From: CAYUAI01 sp964442745
GTDB taxonomy: Bacteria > Pseudomonadota > Gammaproteobacteria > S012-40
DNA: 64,000 bases
Reading direction: 5' to 3'
NCBI GenBank assembly: GCA_964442745.1
Contig: CAYUAI010000010.1
Span: 1 to 64,000, forward strand
Made by a program: the position numbers and the translations under genes. The notes under the pieces were generated by a model. It was not told the DNA's origin and searched no databases. It saw only the letters and a program-made list of their open reading frames with translations. This document shows positions 45,416 to 54,081 of this stretch, in pieces. Within the stretch, counting starts at the first letter, position 1, and every line of letters starts with the position of its first letter.

Positions 45416-45843
45416 ATTTTTGTTCGGTACTAACATTTAAGGAATGGGTAGAGCGAAGCCCATCAGTCACAAATCAAGATCTGAATAGTGGTTGCCAGAG
45501 TAATACAAATTGAGTGGTGAATTGCCACTAAGTGGCGATTGAATTTATTTGTGTGCTTTATCTTTCGTTTTAAATTCCCCCTCTCTTTCTCCCACCCCCC
45601 GAATTTTACTGCCCATTACTTGTCACTGCGGCTAAATTTTTCCGCTTAGTGTGGTGACAGTTTATGCCGCTTGTTGGTCAAGTTGTCTCAAGGCTAGTCA
45701 TTCGGGCAGGGGATTGGGTTAATAAAATACAACAAAATACATTTTTTCAGTAGGCTACTGGTATTGCTAGCTCGGCCGTTTAATGATGGCACGAATAACG
45801 CATTATATGTAAATGAATTAATTATTAAACAAATTATTATTTT
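45416..45843. other. Upstream region of flgJ
   Basis: About 430 bp with no gene; it holds the sigma54-like site at 45787-45802. Confidence 0.5.
45787..45802 (+). promoter_or_regulatory. Possible sigma54 promoter of flgJ
   Basis: TGGCACGAATAACGCA: the -24 half TGGCACG is perfect and the GC of the -12 half is at the right distance, but TTGC is ACGC. It ends 41 bp before flgJ. A separate promoter would compensate for the gap after flgI. Confidence 0.5.
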
Positions 45844-46221
45844 ATGAAATTACAAAATACGGATACTGATTTCTATTTAGATTTTCAAAGTTTGAGTGCC
45901 CTGAAGCATGGAAAACAGAGCCAGTCGTTGGATGGACTACGCGAAGTGGCTGGTCAATTTGAAGGAATGTTTGTCAAGATGATGCTGAAAAGTATGCGAG
46001 ATGCCAGTCTAGGAGATCCGATATTTGATAGTGAAACCAGTAATCTCTATCAATCGATGTTGGATGATCAGACGTCAATGAATATAGCTAAAACGGGTGG
46101 GTTAGGTTTGGCGGATATTATTGTTGAGCAACTTGCTGGTACGGTGGATCAGCGCGTCACTAACGAAAAGCCAGAAGTACTTACGTCAGAAAACGATAAC
46201 CCCTATTCCGCTCATGAATAA
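45844..46221 (+). CDS. flgJ: Short FlgJ (rod-binding domain only)
   Basis: 125 residues equal to the N-terminal rod-cap half of FlgJ: VAGQFEGMFVKMMLKSMRDA, then YQSMLDDQTSMNIAKTGGLG and LADIIVEQL. Gammaproteobacterial FlgJ normally has about 300 residues with a C-terminal muramidase that opens peptidoglycan for the rod; that domain is absent here, and the protein ends after a short acidic tail. Single-domain FlgJ proteins in other groups work with a separate lytic enzyme, so one is expected elsewhere in the genome. A strong terminator follows. Confidence 0.9.
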   Translation: MKLQNTDTDFYLDFQSLSALKHGKQSQSLDGLREVAGQFEGMFVKMMLKSMRDASLGDPIFDSETSNLYQSMLDDQTSMNIAKTGGLGLADIIVEQLAGTVDQRVTNEKPEVLTSENDNPYSAHE

Positions 46222-46234
46222 TTTTGAGATATTG

Positions 46235-46275
46235 GTTGGCTTCGTTTAAACGAAGCCAACAACTCTTTTTATAGG
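46235..46275 (+). terminator. Rho-independent terminator after flgJ
   Basis: A perfect 26-bp palindrome (GTTGGCTTCGTTT and its complement) followed by AACTCTTTTT. Confidence 0.8.
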
Positions 46276-46399
46276 GTTTTCTCAGGTCGCCTGTTTGACG
46301 GGGGGGGACTGAATTATCTATATTATCAGCATGAACGGCAGGGAGTGTTCTATAGTTAGCACGAAGCAGAACTCATCAATATAGGTTTAGGAGATATCA

Positions 46400-48403
46400 G
46401 TGGGCGGCGACATCTTGCGAGTTGGAACAAGTGGGTTAGCGGCGTTTAAGAGCGCGCTATCGACAGTTGGCCACAATATTTCCAATGTCAATACCGAGGG
46501 ATATTCACGTCAGCGTGTTGATCTAGTTAATCGATCAGGGGCCGCTTCTGGGGCTGGATTTATCGGTGGAGGTGTCTCTGCGACAAATACGCGTCGATTT
46601 TATGAAGAAAATGCTGTTTTGCAAGTGCGCAACCGAACGACAGCGGTAGAACAGAGTTCGATTTATTACGATTTGGCCTCTCAGGTAGATAATTTAATTG
46701 CAGATTCTAAAGCTGGCATTGCTCCATCTTTATCCGATTTTTTTAATGCCGTACAAGCGGTCGCTGATGATCCTGTTTCTTTGCCGGCGCGTTCGGTGAT
46801 GCTGTCGGAGGCGAATACCCTGACGGATCGTTTTCAACTAATGTACAAATGGGTTGATGATTTACGTAATTCAACCAATGCGCGTTTAGAAAATTTAGTG
46901 ACAGACATTAATAGTATTGCAGACTCGGTTGCGCAAATGAATAAAGATATCAAAATAGCGCTAGGGCAAGGGGGGGGGCGAAATCCCAATGATCTATTGG
47001 ATCGTCGGGACAATTTAATTAGCCAGTTAGCGGAAAAAGTGCAGGTCAATACGGTTTCTCAAAGCGATGGTACGGTAAATGTTTTTATCGGTAGTGGTCA
47101 AAGCATTGTGCTAGGGGAACAGTCAATGAATTTACAAACTCGCCCAGACCCCAATGATGCAAATAATTATGAAATTACTTATGCCAACAATGGTGTGGGT
47201 AGCATTACTTTTCCGATAACCAATAGTTTGAAAGGGGGTGAGTTAGGTGGCGTATTGGATGTTCGGAAGAATATCATCGATACCGCGCTAAATCAATTGG
47301 GGCGTTTAGCCATCGGTTTAGCCACTAAATTTAATGAAATTCAGAATCAAGGGATGGACTTAAATGATGATTTGGGCGTTGATTTTTTTAAAATACCTCA
47401 ACCTGAGGTATTCGCGAATACGAACAATACAGGGCGCGGGGTATTTTCTGCCACAATTAGCGATATTAGTGTTTTGTCCGCGGCGGATTATCGATTAACA
47501 CTCCGTAACGCTAGCACTTATAAATTAGAAAATTTGCAAACCGGAGCCATCGTGGATTTTAATATTCCAGGGGATGGTCCTCCTTTTAATTTTGATGGGG
47601 TGGATATAAATTTAACAGCAGGGACCGTTAATGTGGGTGATGTGTTTCAAATTCGCCCGACTCGCAATGGGGCGCGAGATATTGGTGTGCGTATTGACGA
47701 TGCGACAAGAATTGCGGCGGCATCGCCTATCAGGTCTGAGGCGAAGATAGCAAACTTGGGCAACGGGAAAGTGAGTATTGCGACGATCAGCGATATTACC
47801 AATGCGGTTTTTACCACCACGGCTAAAGCATTATCTCCCCCTATTATGGTGCAATTTGATAATACGGTGGCTGGCGCACCACTGACCTATACGCTCTATG
47901 ATAACTCTGTACCTGGCGCACCGGTGGCGATGCCTGGTAATACAAATATAGCGTATGATCCACGTGTTGGTGCCGATATATTTCCTACGGCCGCCGGCCT
48001 GGATTATGGGTACCGAGCAAGGCTCACCGCGACACCTCGGCCGGGAGACCAATTCACCTTTGGTTATAATAGTGCGGGGATTGGTGATAATAATAATATG
48101 TTAGCGCTTTCTGAATTGCAGGAGCAGGGGATTTTTTCCAATGGCGTCGCGACATTCAATGATACATATAGCCAATTTGTGGTTGATATTGCTCATAAAA
48201 CAAGAACAGCCGAAATAAATAGAGATGCGCAACAAGCTTTATTGAATCAAGCGAAACAATTTCGAGATGCGATTTCAGGGGTTAATCTTGATGAAGAAGC
48301 CGCGAATTTAATACAATTCCAGCAAGCTTATGCTGCCGCCGCTCAGGTAGTATCAGCCTCAGAGCAAATGTTTCAGACACTTATTTCAGCCGTGAGAAGA
48401 TAA
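46400..48403 (+). CDS. flgK: Flagellar hook-associated protein FlgK (HAP1)
   Basis: 667 residues. ILRVGTSGLAAFKSALSTVG, HNISNVNTEGYSRQRVDL at the N-terminus, GGRNPNDLLDRRDNLISQLA in the middle and the ending GVNLDEEAANLIQFQQAYAA then AQVVSASEQMFQTL are classic FlgK. It joins hook and filament. The GTG start at 46400 has TAGGAG upstream. A terminator separates it from flgJ, so flgKL has its own promoter in 46276-46399; I could not identify it with confidence. Confidence 0.96.
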   Translation: MGGDILRVGTSGLAAFKSALSTVGHNISNVNTEGYSRQRVDLVNRSGAASGAGFIGGGVSATNTRRFYEENAVLQVRNRTTAVEQSSIYYDLASQVDNLIADSKAGIAPSLSDFFNAVQAVADDPVSLPARSVMLSEANTLTDRFQLMYKWVDDLRNSTNARLENLVTDINSIADSVAQMNKDIKIALGQGGGRNPNDLLDRRDNLISQLAEKVQVNTVSQSDGTVNVFIGSGQSIVLGEQSMNLQTRPDPNDANNYEITYANNGVGSITFPITNSLKGGELGGVLDVRKNIIDTALNQLGRLAIGLATKFNEIQNQGMDLNDDLGVDFFKIPQPEVFANTNNTGRGVFSATISDISVLSAADYRLTLRNASTYKLENLQTGAIVDFNIPGDGPPFNFDGVDINLTAGTVNVGDVFQIRPTRNGARDIGVRIDDATRIAAASPIRSEAKIANLGNGKVSIATISDITNAVFTTTAKALSPPIMVQFDNTVAGAPLTYTLYDNSVPGAPVAMPGNTNIAYDPRVGADIFPTAAGLDYGYRARLTATPRPGDQFTFGYNSAGIGDNNNMLALSELQEQGIFSNGVATFNDTYSQFVVDIAHKTRTAEINRDAQQALLNQAKQFRDAISGVNLDEEAANLIQFQQAYAAAAQVVSASEQMFQTLISAVRR

Positions 48404-48413
48404 AGGATAAGGT

Positions 48414-49622
48414 ATGCGCGTATCGACCATCGGGATGGCTCAGGCGTCACTCAATACGATGCTAACCCAGCAGGCGAACTTGAGTAAAACTCAGCTGCAA
48501 ATTGCTTCTGGTAATCGAATGTTAGCGCCTGCTGATGATCCTTATAGCGCAGCGAATGCACTCAATATGGAAGAGAGAATTTCTATTACAGAGCAATATG
48601 AAGAAAATGTGATATTGGCTAAAAATCGGCTCAATCTAGAGGAAGGAATTTTAGCCAATGTTACGCTGGTCGCGCAGCGGCTTAACGAGTTAATCGTACA
48701 AGGTAAAAATGATAGTTTGACAAAAGAAAATCGCCAAACCATTGCGGCAGAAGTGAATCAAATGCGTGACCAGCTGTTATCCTTGGCAAATACATCGGAC
48801 AGCAATGGTGAATATCTTTTTGCGGGGTATAAGGGAAGTTCAAAACCGTTTACGCCCGATGGGGCTGGTAATTTTATTTACGGAGGGGATAGCGGTCAGC
48901 GTCGTATTCGAATCGGTCCGGCAACTAGTCTTCCTGTGGGTGATTCTGGAAATGAAGTATTTAGAGAGATTCGTACGGGTAATGGAACGTTTCGAGCTTC
49001 TGAGAATGCCGCTAACACCGGTACTGGGGTGATTTTTTCCAATACGGTGGTCGGTACTTACATTCCCGATAATTACAATATTACATTTACCTCCCCCGCT
49101 ATTGCAGGTAATCCCCCTGATTATACGGTGACAGATAGTGGCGGTGGAGTGGTTACCTCGGGCACTTATGCGAATGACAGTGCGATTTCATTTAACGGTC
49201 ATCAAATCACGATAAAGGGCACACCGCAACCAGGGGATCGTTTTTTAACCGAGCCGAGCCCTAATCAGGATCTGTTTAAAACGGTGCAGGATTTTGCCGA
49301 TGCCTTAGTGGTGGATACTTCAACGCCAACCGCGAAAGCGATGTATCATAATGCGCTAACTCGGGTGAGTGAGAACTTAAATTCGGCCATGGATAATATT
49401 TTTGAGATAAGGTCTAAAGTCGGCGCCAGATTAAATAGCATTGACAAACAAGAAATGATCAATGAAACCTTTATGCTGCAAATGAAAACCTCATTGTCAG
49501 CAATTAAAGATTTGGACTACGCTGAAGCAATCACTACCTTGAATTTGCAAATGACAGGACTGCAAGCCGCCCAACAATCTTATACAAAAATTCAAAGTTT
49601 ATCGTTGTTCAACTACCTTTAG
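48414..49622 (+). CDS. flgL: Flagellar hook-associated protein FlgL (HAP3)
   Basis: 402 residues. The N-terminal flagellin-like helix (SLNTMLTQQANLSKTQLQIA, SGNRMLAPADDPYSAANAL) and the C-terminal helix (TTLNLQMTGLQAAQQSYTKI then QSLSLFNYL) identify FlgL. The central part carries YLFAGYKGSSKPF. It begins 10 bp after flgK. The glycan island starts about 175 bp downstream. Confidence 0.95.
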   Translation: MRVSTIGMAQASLNTMLTQQANLSKTQLQIASGNRMLAPADDPYSAANALNMEERISITEQYEENVILAKNRLNLEEGILANVTLVAQRLNELIVQGKNDSLTKENRQTIAAEVNQMRDQLLSLANTSDSNGEYLFAGYKGSSKPFTPDGAGNFIYGGDSGQRRIRIGPATSLPVGDSGNEVFREIRTGNGTFRASENAANTGTGVIFSNTVVGTYIPDNYNITFTSPAIAGNPPDYTVTDSGGGVVTSGTYANDSAISFNGHQITIKGTPQPGDRFLTEPSPNQDLFKTVQDFADALVVDTSTPTAKAMYHNALTRVSENLNSAMDNIFEIRSKVGARLNSIDKQEMINETFMLQMKTSLSAIKDLDYAEAITTLNLQMTGLQAAQQSYTKIQSLSLFNYL

Positions 49623-49798
49623 AACAGTGTTTTTAAAAGGCTGAAAATCCCTCAGCTTAATGGCATTGTTATGTCAAAAACTCAACTATACTTAATTTTA
49701 TCTTGACGATTTGTTAAACGCCTATGAAATGCCTAGCATTTGCTAATGGATGGTTTAAATTATGGTCAAGTCAACCAAGCCTGATGGACATTTTTTAA

Positions 49799-50905
49799 AT
49801 GATGACGGATAAACTAGGTATCGATAGCCATAAGCTTATTTACCATCCTAAGTATGTCGCACAATTGTTAGAAGTGGATAATGATTGGCAACGCGCCCAA
49901 AAAATATTTCCCCTGTATATCGAAATTTCCCCGGTGGGTGCCTGTAATCATCGCTGCACATTTTGTGCCGTAGATTATATTGGTTATCAAGCGAGAACCT
50001 TGGAGGCGGATAGGCTGATTACATGTTTGCACGAGATGGGTGCGCTCGGGGTAAAAAGCATTATGTATGCGGGTGAAGGTGAACCCCTGTTGCATAAACG
50101 GATTGATGAGATTGTTGTGGCCACCAAACAAGCGGGGATTGATATCGCTTTTACCACCAACGCGACGGTGGTTAGCGATATTTTTCTTGATCAGGCATTA
50201 CCCCATATTAGCTGGATAAAAACCTCTATTAACGCTGGCAGCGCAGATAACTACGCGAAAATTCATGGTACTCAAGCCAAAGATTTTGATCGAGTGATAG
50301 CTAATTTAGAAAAATTAGTTCGTCATAAAAAAAAGAGGGATTTAGACTGTACACTTGGGGCTCAAATGCTTTTGTTGCCAGAGAATGCTCATGAAATATT
50401 CAGTTTGGCACAACTTTGCCGTGATGAAATTGGCCTTGATTACTTGGTGATAAAACCGTATTCACAGCATTTATTCAGCCATACCAACCGTTATGAACAT
50501 TTAGACTATGCTGAATATATGGCATTGGCGGATGATCTTGAAAGCCGTTCAAATGATCAGTTCAAGGTGATATTTCGTAAAAATAGTATGTTGCGATACA
50601 GTGATAAAGGTGATCGTTCTTACCATAAATGCATGGCAACACCGCTGGTTTGGGCATACATAATGGCCGATGGTGCGGTATATGGTTGCAGTGCTTTTTT
50701 AAAAGATAAAAAATTTGAATATGGAAACATATATGAAAATAATTTTTCAGAAATATGGACCGGAGAACAACGCAAAGTTGGGTTTGATTTTGTTAATACA
50801 GAACTCAACATTAAGCGCTGCCGAAAAAACTGCCGTATGGAAGCCGTCAATCAGTATTTGTATGAGTTAACAGAACAGCGGGTTCCGCATAGGAATTTCA
50901 TCTAA
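49799..50905 (+). CDS. Radical SAM/SPASM protein of the flagellar glycan island
   Basis: 368 residues. The radical SAM cluster is CNHRCTFC (C-x3-C-x2-C) near residue 51, followed by YAGEGEPLL as the SAM-binding element and TTNATVVS. The C-terminal third has the SPASM-like cysteines CMATPL, YGCSAFLKD, RCRKNCRM, which suggest extra iron-sulfur binding. The protein ends RVPHRNFI. A second, larger member of the same group lies at 56146-57543 and ends PPEHVNFI. Such enzymes modify peptides or sugar-linked substrates; the substrate is unknown. It is the first gene of a long run of sugar genes and begins ATGATG at 49799. Confidence 0.87.
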   Translation: MMTDKLGIDSHKLIYHPKYVAQLLEVDNDWQRAQKIFPLYIEISPVGACNHRCTFCAVDYIGYQARTLEADRLITCLHEMGALGVKSIMYAGEGEPLLHKRIDEIVVATKQAGIDIAFTTNATVVSDIFLDQALPHISWIKTSINAGSADNYAKIHGTQAKDFDRVIANLEKLVRHKKKRDLDCTLGAQMLLLPENAHEIFSLAQLCRDEIGLDYLVIKPYSQHLFSHTNRYEHLDYAEYMALADDLESRSNDQFKVIFRKNSMLRYSDKGDRSYHKCMATPLVWAYIMADGAVYGCSAFLKDKKFEYGNIYENNFSEIWTGEQRKVGFDFVNTELNIKRCRKNCRMEAVNQYLYELTEQRVPHRNFI

Positions 50906-50959
50906 TACTAGATTTAATTGGACAGTTTTTTGTTATTTATGGAATTATCTAGATAGATT

Positions 50960-51946
50960 ATGCGAGCGTTAGTGACCGGTGGTGCTGGGTTTATTGGTAG
51001 TTATATAAGCGAAGCTTTGCTTAGGCAAGGGCATAGCGTTGTTATCGTCGATGATTTATCGGCGGGTAAGGAAGATAATATTAAGGCCCTCTTGAGGCAT
51101 GAGCAAGTCGAATTTCATTGCTTGAATATCACGGAAAAAAATCATTTAATGGATATTTTTAATGGGATTGATTGGGTTTTTCATCTTGCTGGTAAAGCAG
51201 ATATTGTCCCCTCTATTGAACAGCCTGAGGTCTACTTCCAAACCAATGTGCACGGTACTTTGAATGTTTTGCTTTGTGCAAAAAAAGCCCAAGTCAAAAA
51301 ATTTGTGTATGCCGCCTCTTCGAGCAGTTATGGGTTACCCGATATTTATCCTACGCCAGAAAATTCACCTATCCGACCACAATATCCTTATGCACTAACA
51401 AAATATATGGGAGAAGAGCTAGTCATGCATTGGGGCCAAGTTTATCAACTTCCGGTGATTTCATTACGCTTGTTTAATGTCTATGGTCCGCGTGCTCGGA
51501 CACATGGGGCTTATGGGGCTGTATTTGGTGTTTTCCTAGCACAAAAGTTTAATGGTCATCCTTTCACCGTCGTGGGTGATGGCACCCAAACGCGGGATTT
51601 TACCTATGTTACTGATGTTGCCGATGCCTTTATTAAAGCGGCCCAATCTGATCAGCAAGATGTTGTTATGAATGTTGGAAGCGGTAATCATTATAGCGTT
51701 AACAAGATTGTTGAGTTATTAGGTGGGGATGTGACCTATATCCCGAAAAGGCCTGGGGAACCTGATTGTACCTTTGCTGATATATCTAGAATCCAATCCT
51801 TGCTGGAGTGGCAGCCATCAATTGACCTTGACCTCGGTGTTGCCAACATGCTTGAACACCGGGATGATTGGGGCAACGCCCCGGTTTGGTCGGCTGACGC
51901 CATCGAAGAAGCAACCCAAGTATGGTTTAATCATCTAACTCGGTAG
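50960..51946 (+). CDS. NAD-dependent sugar-nucleotide epimerase/dehydratase
   Basis: 328 residues of the extended SDR family. GGAGFIGSYISEALLRQ is the NAD site; HLAGKADIVPS, AASSSSYG and YALTKYMGEE hold the catalytic Ser and Tyr-x-x-x-Lys; LRLFNVYGPR and GDGTQTRDFTYVTDVADAF follow. It resembles UDP-glucose 4-epimerases and related dehydratases that use a nucleoside-diphosphate sugar. The exact sugar cannot be fixed. It lies between the first radical SAM gene and the sugar isomerase, 7 bp from the latter. Confidence 0.9.
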   Translation: MRALVTGGAGFIGSYISEALLRQGHSVVIVDDLSAGKEDNIKALLRHEQVEFHCLNITEKNHLMDIFNGIDWVFHLAGKADIVPSIEQPEVYFQTNVHGTLNVLLCAKKAQVKKFVYAASSSSYGLPDIYPTPENSPIRPQYPYALTKYMGEELVMHWGQVYQLPVISLRLFNVYGPRARTHGAYGAVFGVFLAQKFNGHPFTVVGDGTQTRDFTYVTDVADAFIKAAQSDQQDVVMNVGSGNHYSVNKIVELLGGDVTYIPKRPGEPDCTFADISRIQSLLEWQPSIDLDLGVANMLEHRDDWGNAPVWSADAIEEATQVWFNHLTR

Positions 51947-51953
51947 GTAATCC

Positions 51954-52550
51954 ATGGTTTTAGAGCAAGCACAAGTTAAGCAAGACTATCTCTATCAACA
52001 ATCTATTGCTTATTTTAGTTCCATTCTTTCAAATACCTTGTTTACCGACAGTCGTAATGTTTTGTATGAAGCTGAGTATGGTTTTCATTATGGACTGGAA
52101 CTCTTATCCGAGGTAGATAACAGTGATGGTAATGTCTATGTGATAGGCAACGGTGGCAGTGCGGCTATTGCTAGCCATATTGTGAATGATTTTTGTAATA
52201 CTTCTGGCTTACGGGCACATATCTTACATGAACCAGCGCTGATGACCTGCTTTGCCAATGACTATGGTTATGAAAACGCATACGCCTCATTATTGTCACG
52301 GGTGGCACGGCAGCAAGATTTATTGATTGCAATTAGCAGCTCGGGTAATTCAATTAATATTCATAACGCTGTTGATACTGCCCGTCAAATTGGATTAAAT
52401 GTCATTACCTTGAGCGGTTTTTCCGAGGATAATGGGTTGCGCTGTATAGGGGATCTCAATATTTGGTTGGATGCCAGCCATTACGGTATGGTAGAGGTAG
52501 GTCATTTGTTCCTATTGCATCACTTAGCTGATCGTTACTCCAAAATATGA
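51954..52550 (+). CDS. SIS-domain sugar isomerase, GmhA-like
   Basis: 198 residues. VIGNGGSAAIASHIVNDFCN and ISSSGNSINIHNAVDTARQI are the SIS-domain phosphosugar-binding loops. The layout matches GmhA-type sedoheptulose-7-phosphate isomerases, which make the heptose-7-phosphate precursor of ADP-heptose. It is followed after 10 bp by a protein with HldE-type domains, which strengthens a heptose-like pathway. The catalytic Glu and His were not mapped, so the substrate is an inference. Confidence 0.85.
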   Translation: MVLEQAQVKQDYLYQQSIAYFSSILSNTLFTDSRNVLYEAEYGFHYGLELLSEVDNSDGNVYVIGNGGSAAIASHIVNDFCNTSGLRAHILHEPALMTCFANDYGYENAYASLLSRVARQQDLLIAISSSGNSINIHNAVDTARQIGLNVITLSGFSEDNGLRCIGDLNIWLDASHYGMVEVGHLFLLHHLADRYSKI

Positions 52551-52560
52551 CTTTTTCATT

Positions 52561-54078
52561 ATGAATCGAAAAATTTTATCTTTGGATGAACTCATTGCTT
52601 TATCTGAGAAGTATCGAGGTCAGGGAGAGAGCGTCGCCTTATGTCATGGTACATTTGATTTATTACATATTGGGCATATTCGTCATTTGGCAGCAGCGCG
52701 GCGTCAATGTGACCGGTTGTTGATAACGATTACCGCCGACGCTTACGTCAATAAAGGGCCGGGAAGACCGGTATTCAATGAACAATTGCGTGCCGAACAA
52801 TTAGCGGCGATTGAATATATTGATGGGATAGCGATTAATTATGATACCACTTCGGTTAATGTTATTCATGCCGTCAAGCCCACGCTTTACATCAAAGGGA
52901 AAGATTATGAAAATAATCGAGAGGATGTCACCGGCAATATTCAAAAAGAAAAAAGGGCAGTTGAATCTTGTGGAGGTGATATCGCTTATACGGATGAGAT
53001 AACATTTAGCTCAAGCAAGTTACTTAATGAGCATTTTGACGTATTTTCACCGGAGACTAAAGATTACCTCGATAAATTTAAACAACAGCATTCCTGCAAA
53101 GAAGTCATTGCCGTCATCGAAACGTTAAAAGATCTGCGTGTGCTTGTGGTGGGTGATACGATTATTGATGAATATTATTATACTTCTACATTGGGGAAAA
53201 GTGGTAAGTATAATGTATTAGCGGCACGTTTTAACAGTAGTGAGCGCTTTGCGGGTGGAGCGGTTGCAGTGGCCAATCATGTGGCGGGCTTTGTTAATTC
53301 GGTGACGCTGTTTACCGGTTTCGGCGCACAAAAAACAGAAGAAGCATTTGTTCGTTCTAAATTGAAAAGCAATGTTGAAATTTTTTTTATGGAATACCCA
53401 GAGGCTACAACCTTAATTAAAAGGCGTTATGTCGATGACAACATGATAAAGTTGTTCGAGGTATATTATGGCGGTGAATATTTGCCAGATAGGGTGCTTA
53501 ACGAATATGCATGCCAATGGTTGCATCATCATCTCGCCGAATTTGATGTGGTTGTTGTACCTGATTATGGCAATGGGTTTATCACTGACTCTATGATTCA
53601 AGCCTTGTGTCAACAGTCACGTTTTTTAGCGGTGAATACGCAAATTAATAGCGGCAACCGAGGTTTTCACGTGATTACCCGGTATCCTCACGTTAATTTT
53701 GTTTCCCTCAATGAGCCAGAGTTACGCCTTGCTGCACATAGTCAACGCATGGAACTCACGGGTTTAATGGATACCATATGCCAATTGTTGCAAGCCTCAC
53801 ATATTGCGATCACGCGGGGCACAGAGGGCGTTTTGATGCAAGATAGAGGATTGCCTATACATCAAACACCAGCCTTGTCCACCCGCGTCGTTGATCGTGT
53901 GGGGGCCGGTGATGCATTTTTAGCGATGGCGAGTATTTTATTGGGCGGTGGTGTAAAGAGTGATGTGGTTGCGTTTGTGGCGAGCGCCGCAGCGGCCATT
54001 GATGTACAAATCGTGTGTAATCGAGACACCATTGAGCCGGTTAATTTGTATAAATATATTACTACCTTATTAAAATAA
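52561..54078 (+). CDS. Bifunctional nucleotidyltransferase-kinase, HldE-like with swapped domains
   Basis: 505 residues. The N-terminal nucleotidyltransferase (about 22-160) has CHGTFDLLHIGHIRHLAAAR and the HxGH motif, GRPVFNEQLRAEQLAAIEYI and FSSSKLLNE. The C-terminal PfkB-type kinase (about 180-500) has VVGDTIIDEYYY and RVGAGDAFLAMAS with the catalytic Asp. E. coli HldE has the kinase first and the transferase second, so the order is reversed here. Expected reactions are phosphorylation and nucleotidyl activation of a heptose-like sugar phosphate; the nucleotide used is unknown. It lies 10 bp after the isomerase and three bases before the E1-alpha gene. Confidence 0.88.
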   Translation: MNRKILSLDELIALSEKYRGQGESVALCHGTFDLLHIGHIRHLAAARRQCDRLLITITADAYVNKGPGRPVFNEQLRAEQLAAIEYIDGIAINYDTTSVNVIHAVKPTLYIKGKDYENNREDVTGNIQKEKRAVESCGGDIAYTDEITFSSSKLLNEHFDVFSPETKDYLDKFKQQHSCKEVIAVIETLKDLRVLVVGDTIIDEYYYTSTLGKSGKYNVLAARFNSSERFAGGAVAVANHVAGFVNSVTLFTGFGAQKTEEAFVRSKLKSNVEIFFMEYPEATTLIKRRYVDDNMIKLFEVYYGGEYLPDRVLNEYACQWLHHHLAEFDVVVVPDYGNGFITDSMIQALCQQSRFLAVNTQINSGNRGFHVITRYPHVNFVSLNEPELRLAAHSQRMELTGLMDTICQLLQASHIAITRGTEGVLMQDRGLPIHQTPALSTRVVDRVGAGDAFLAMASILLGGGVKSDVVAFVASAAAAIDVQIVCNRDTIEPVNLYKYITTLLK

Positions 54079-54081
54079 GTT

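Noticed and set aside
46262..46399. A sigma54 or sigma28 promoter for flgKL
   Set aside because: Candidate elements have wrong spacing or too many mismatches; a promoter must exist here, but I cannot place it.
49735..49755. A possible sigma54 site upstream of the first glycan-island gene
   Set aside because: TTGCT is present but the -24 half (TG instead of GG) does not match.
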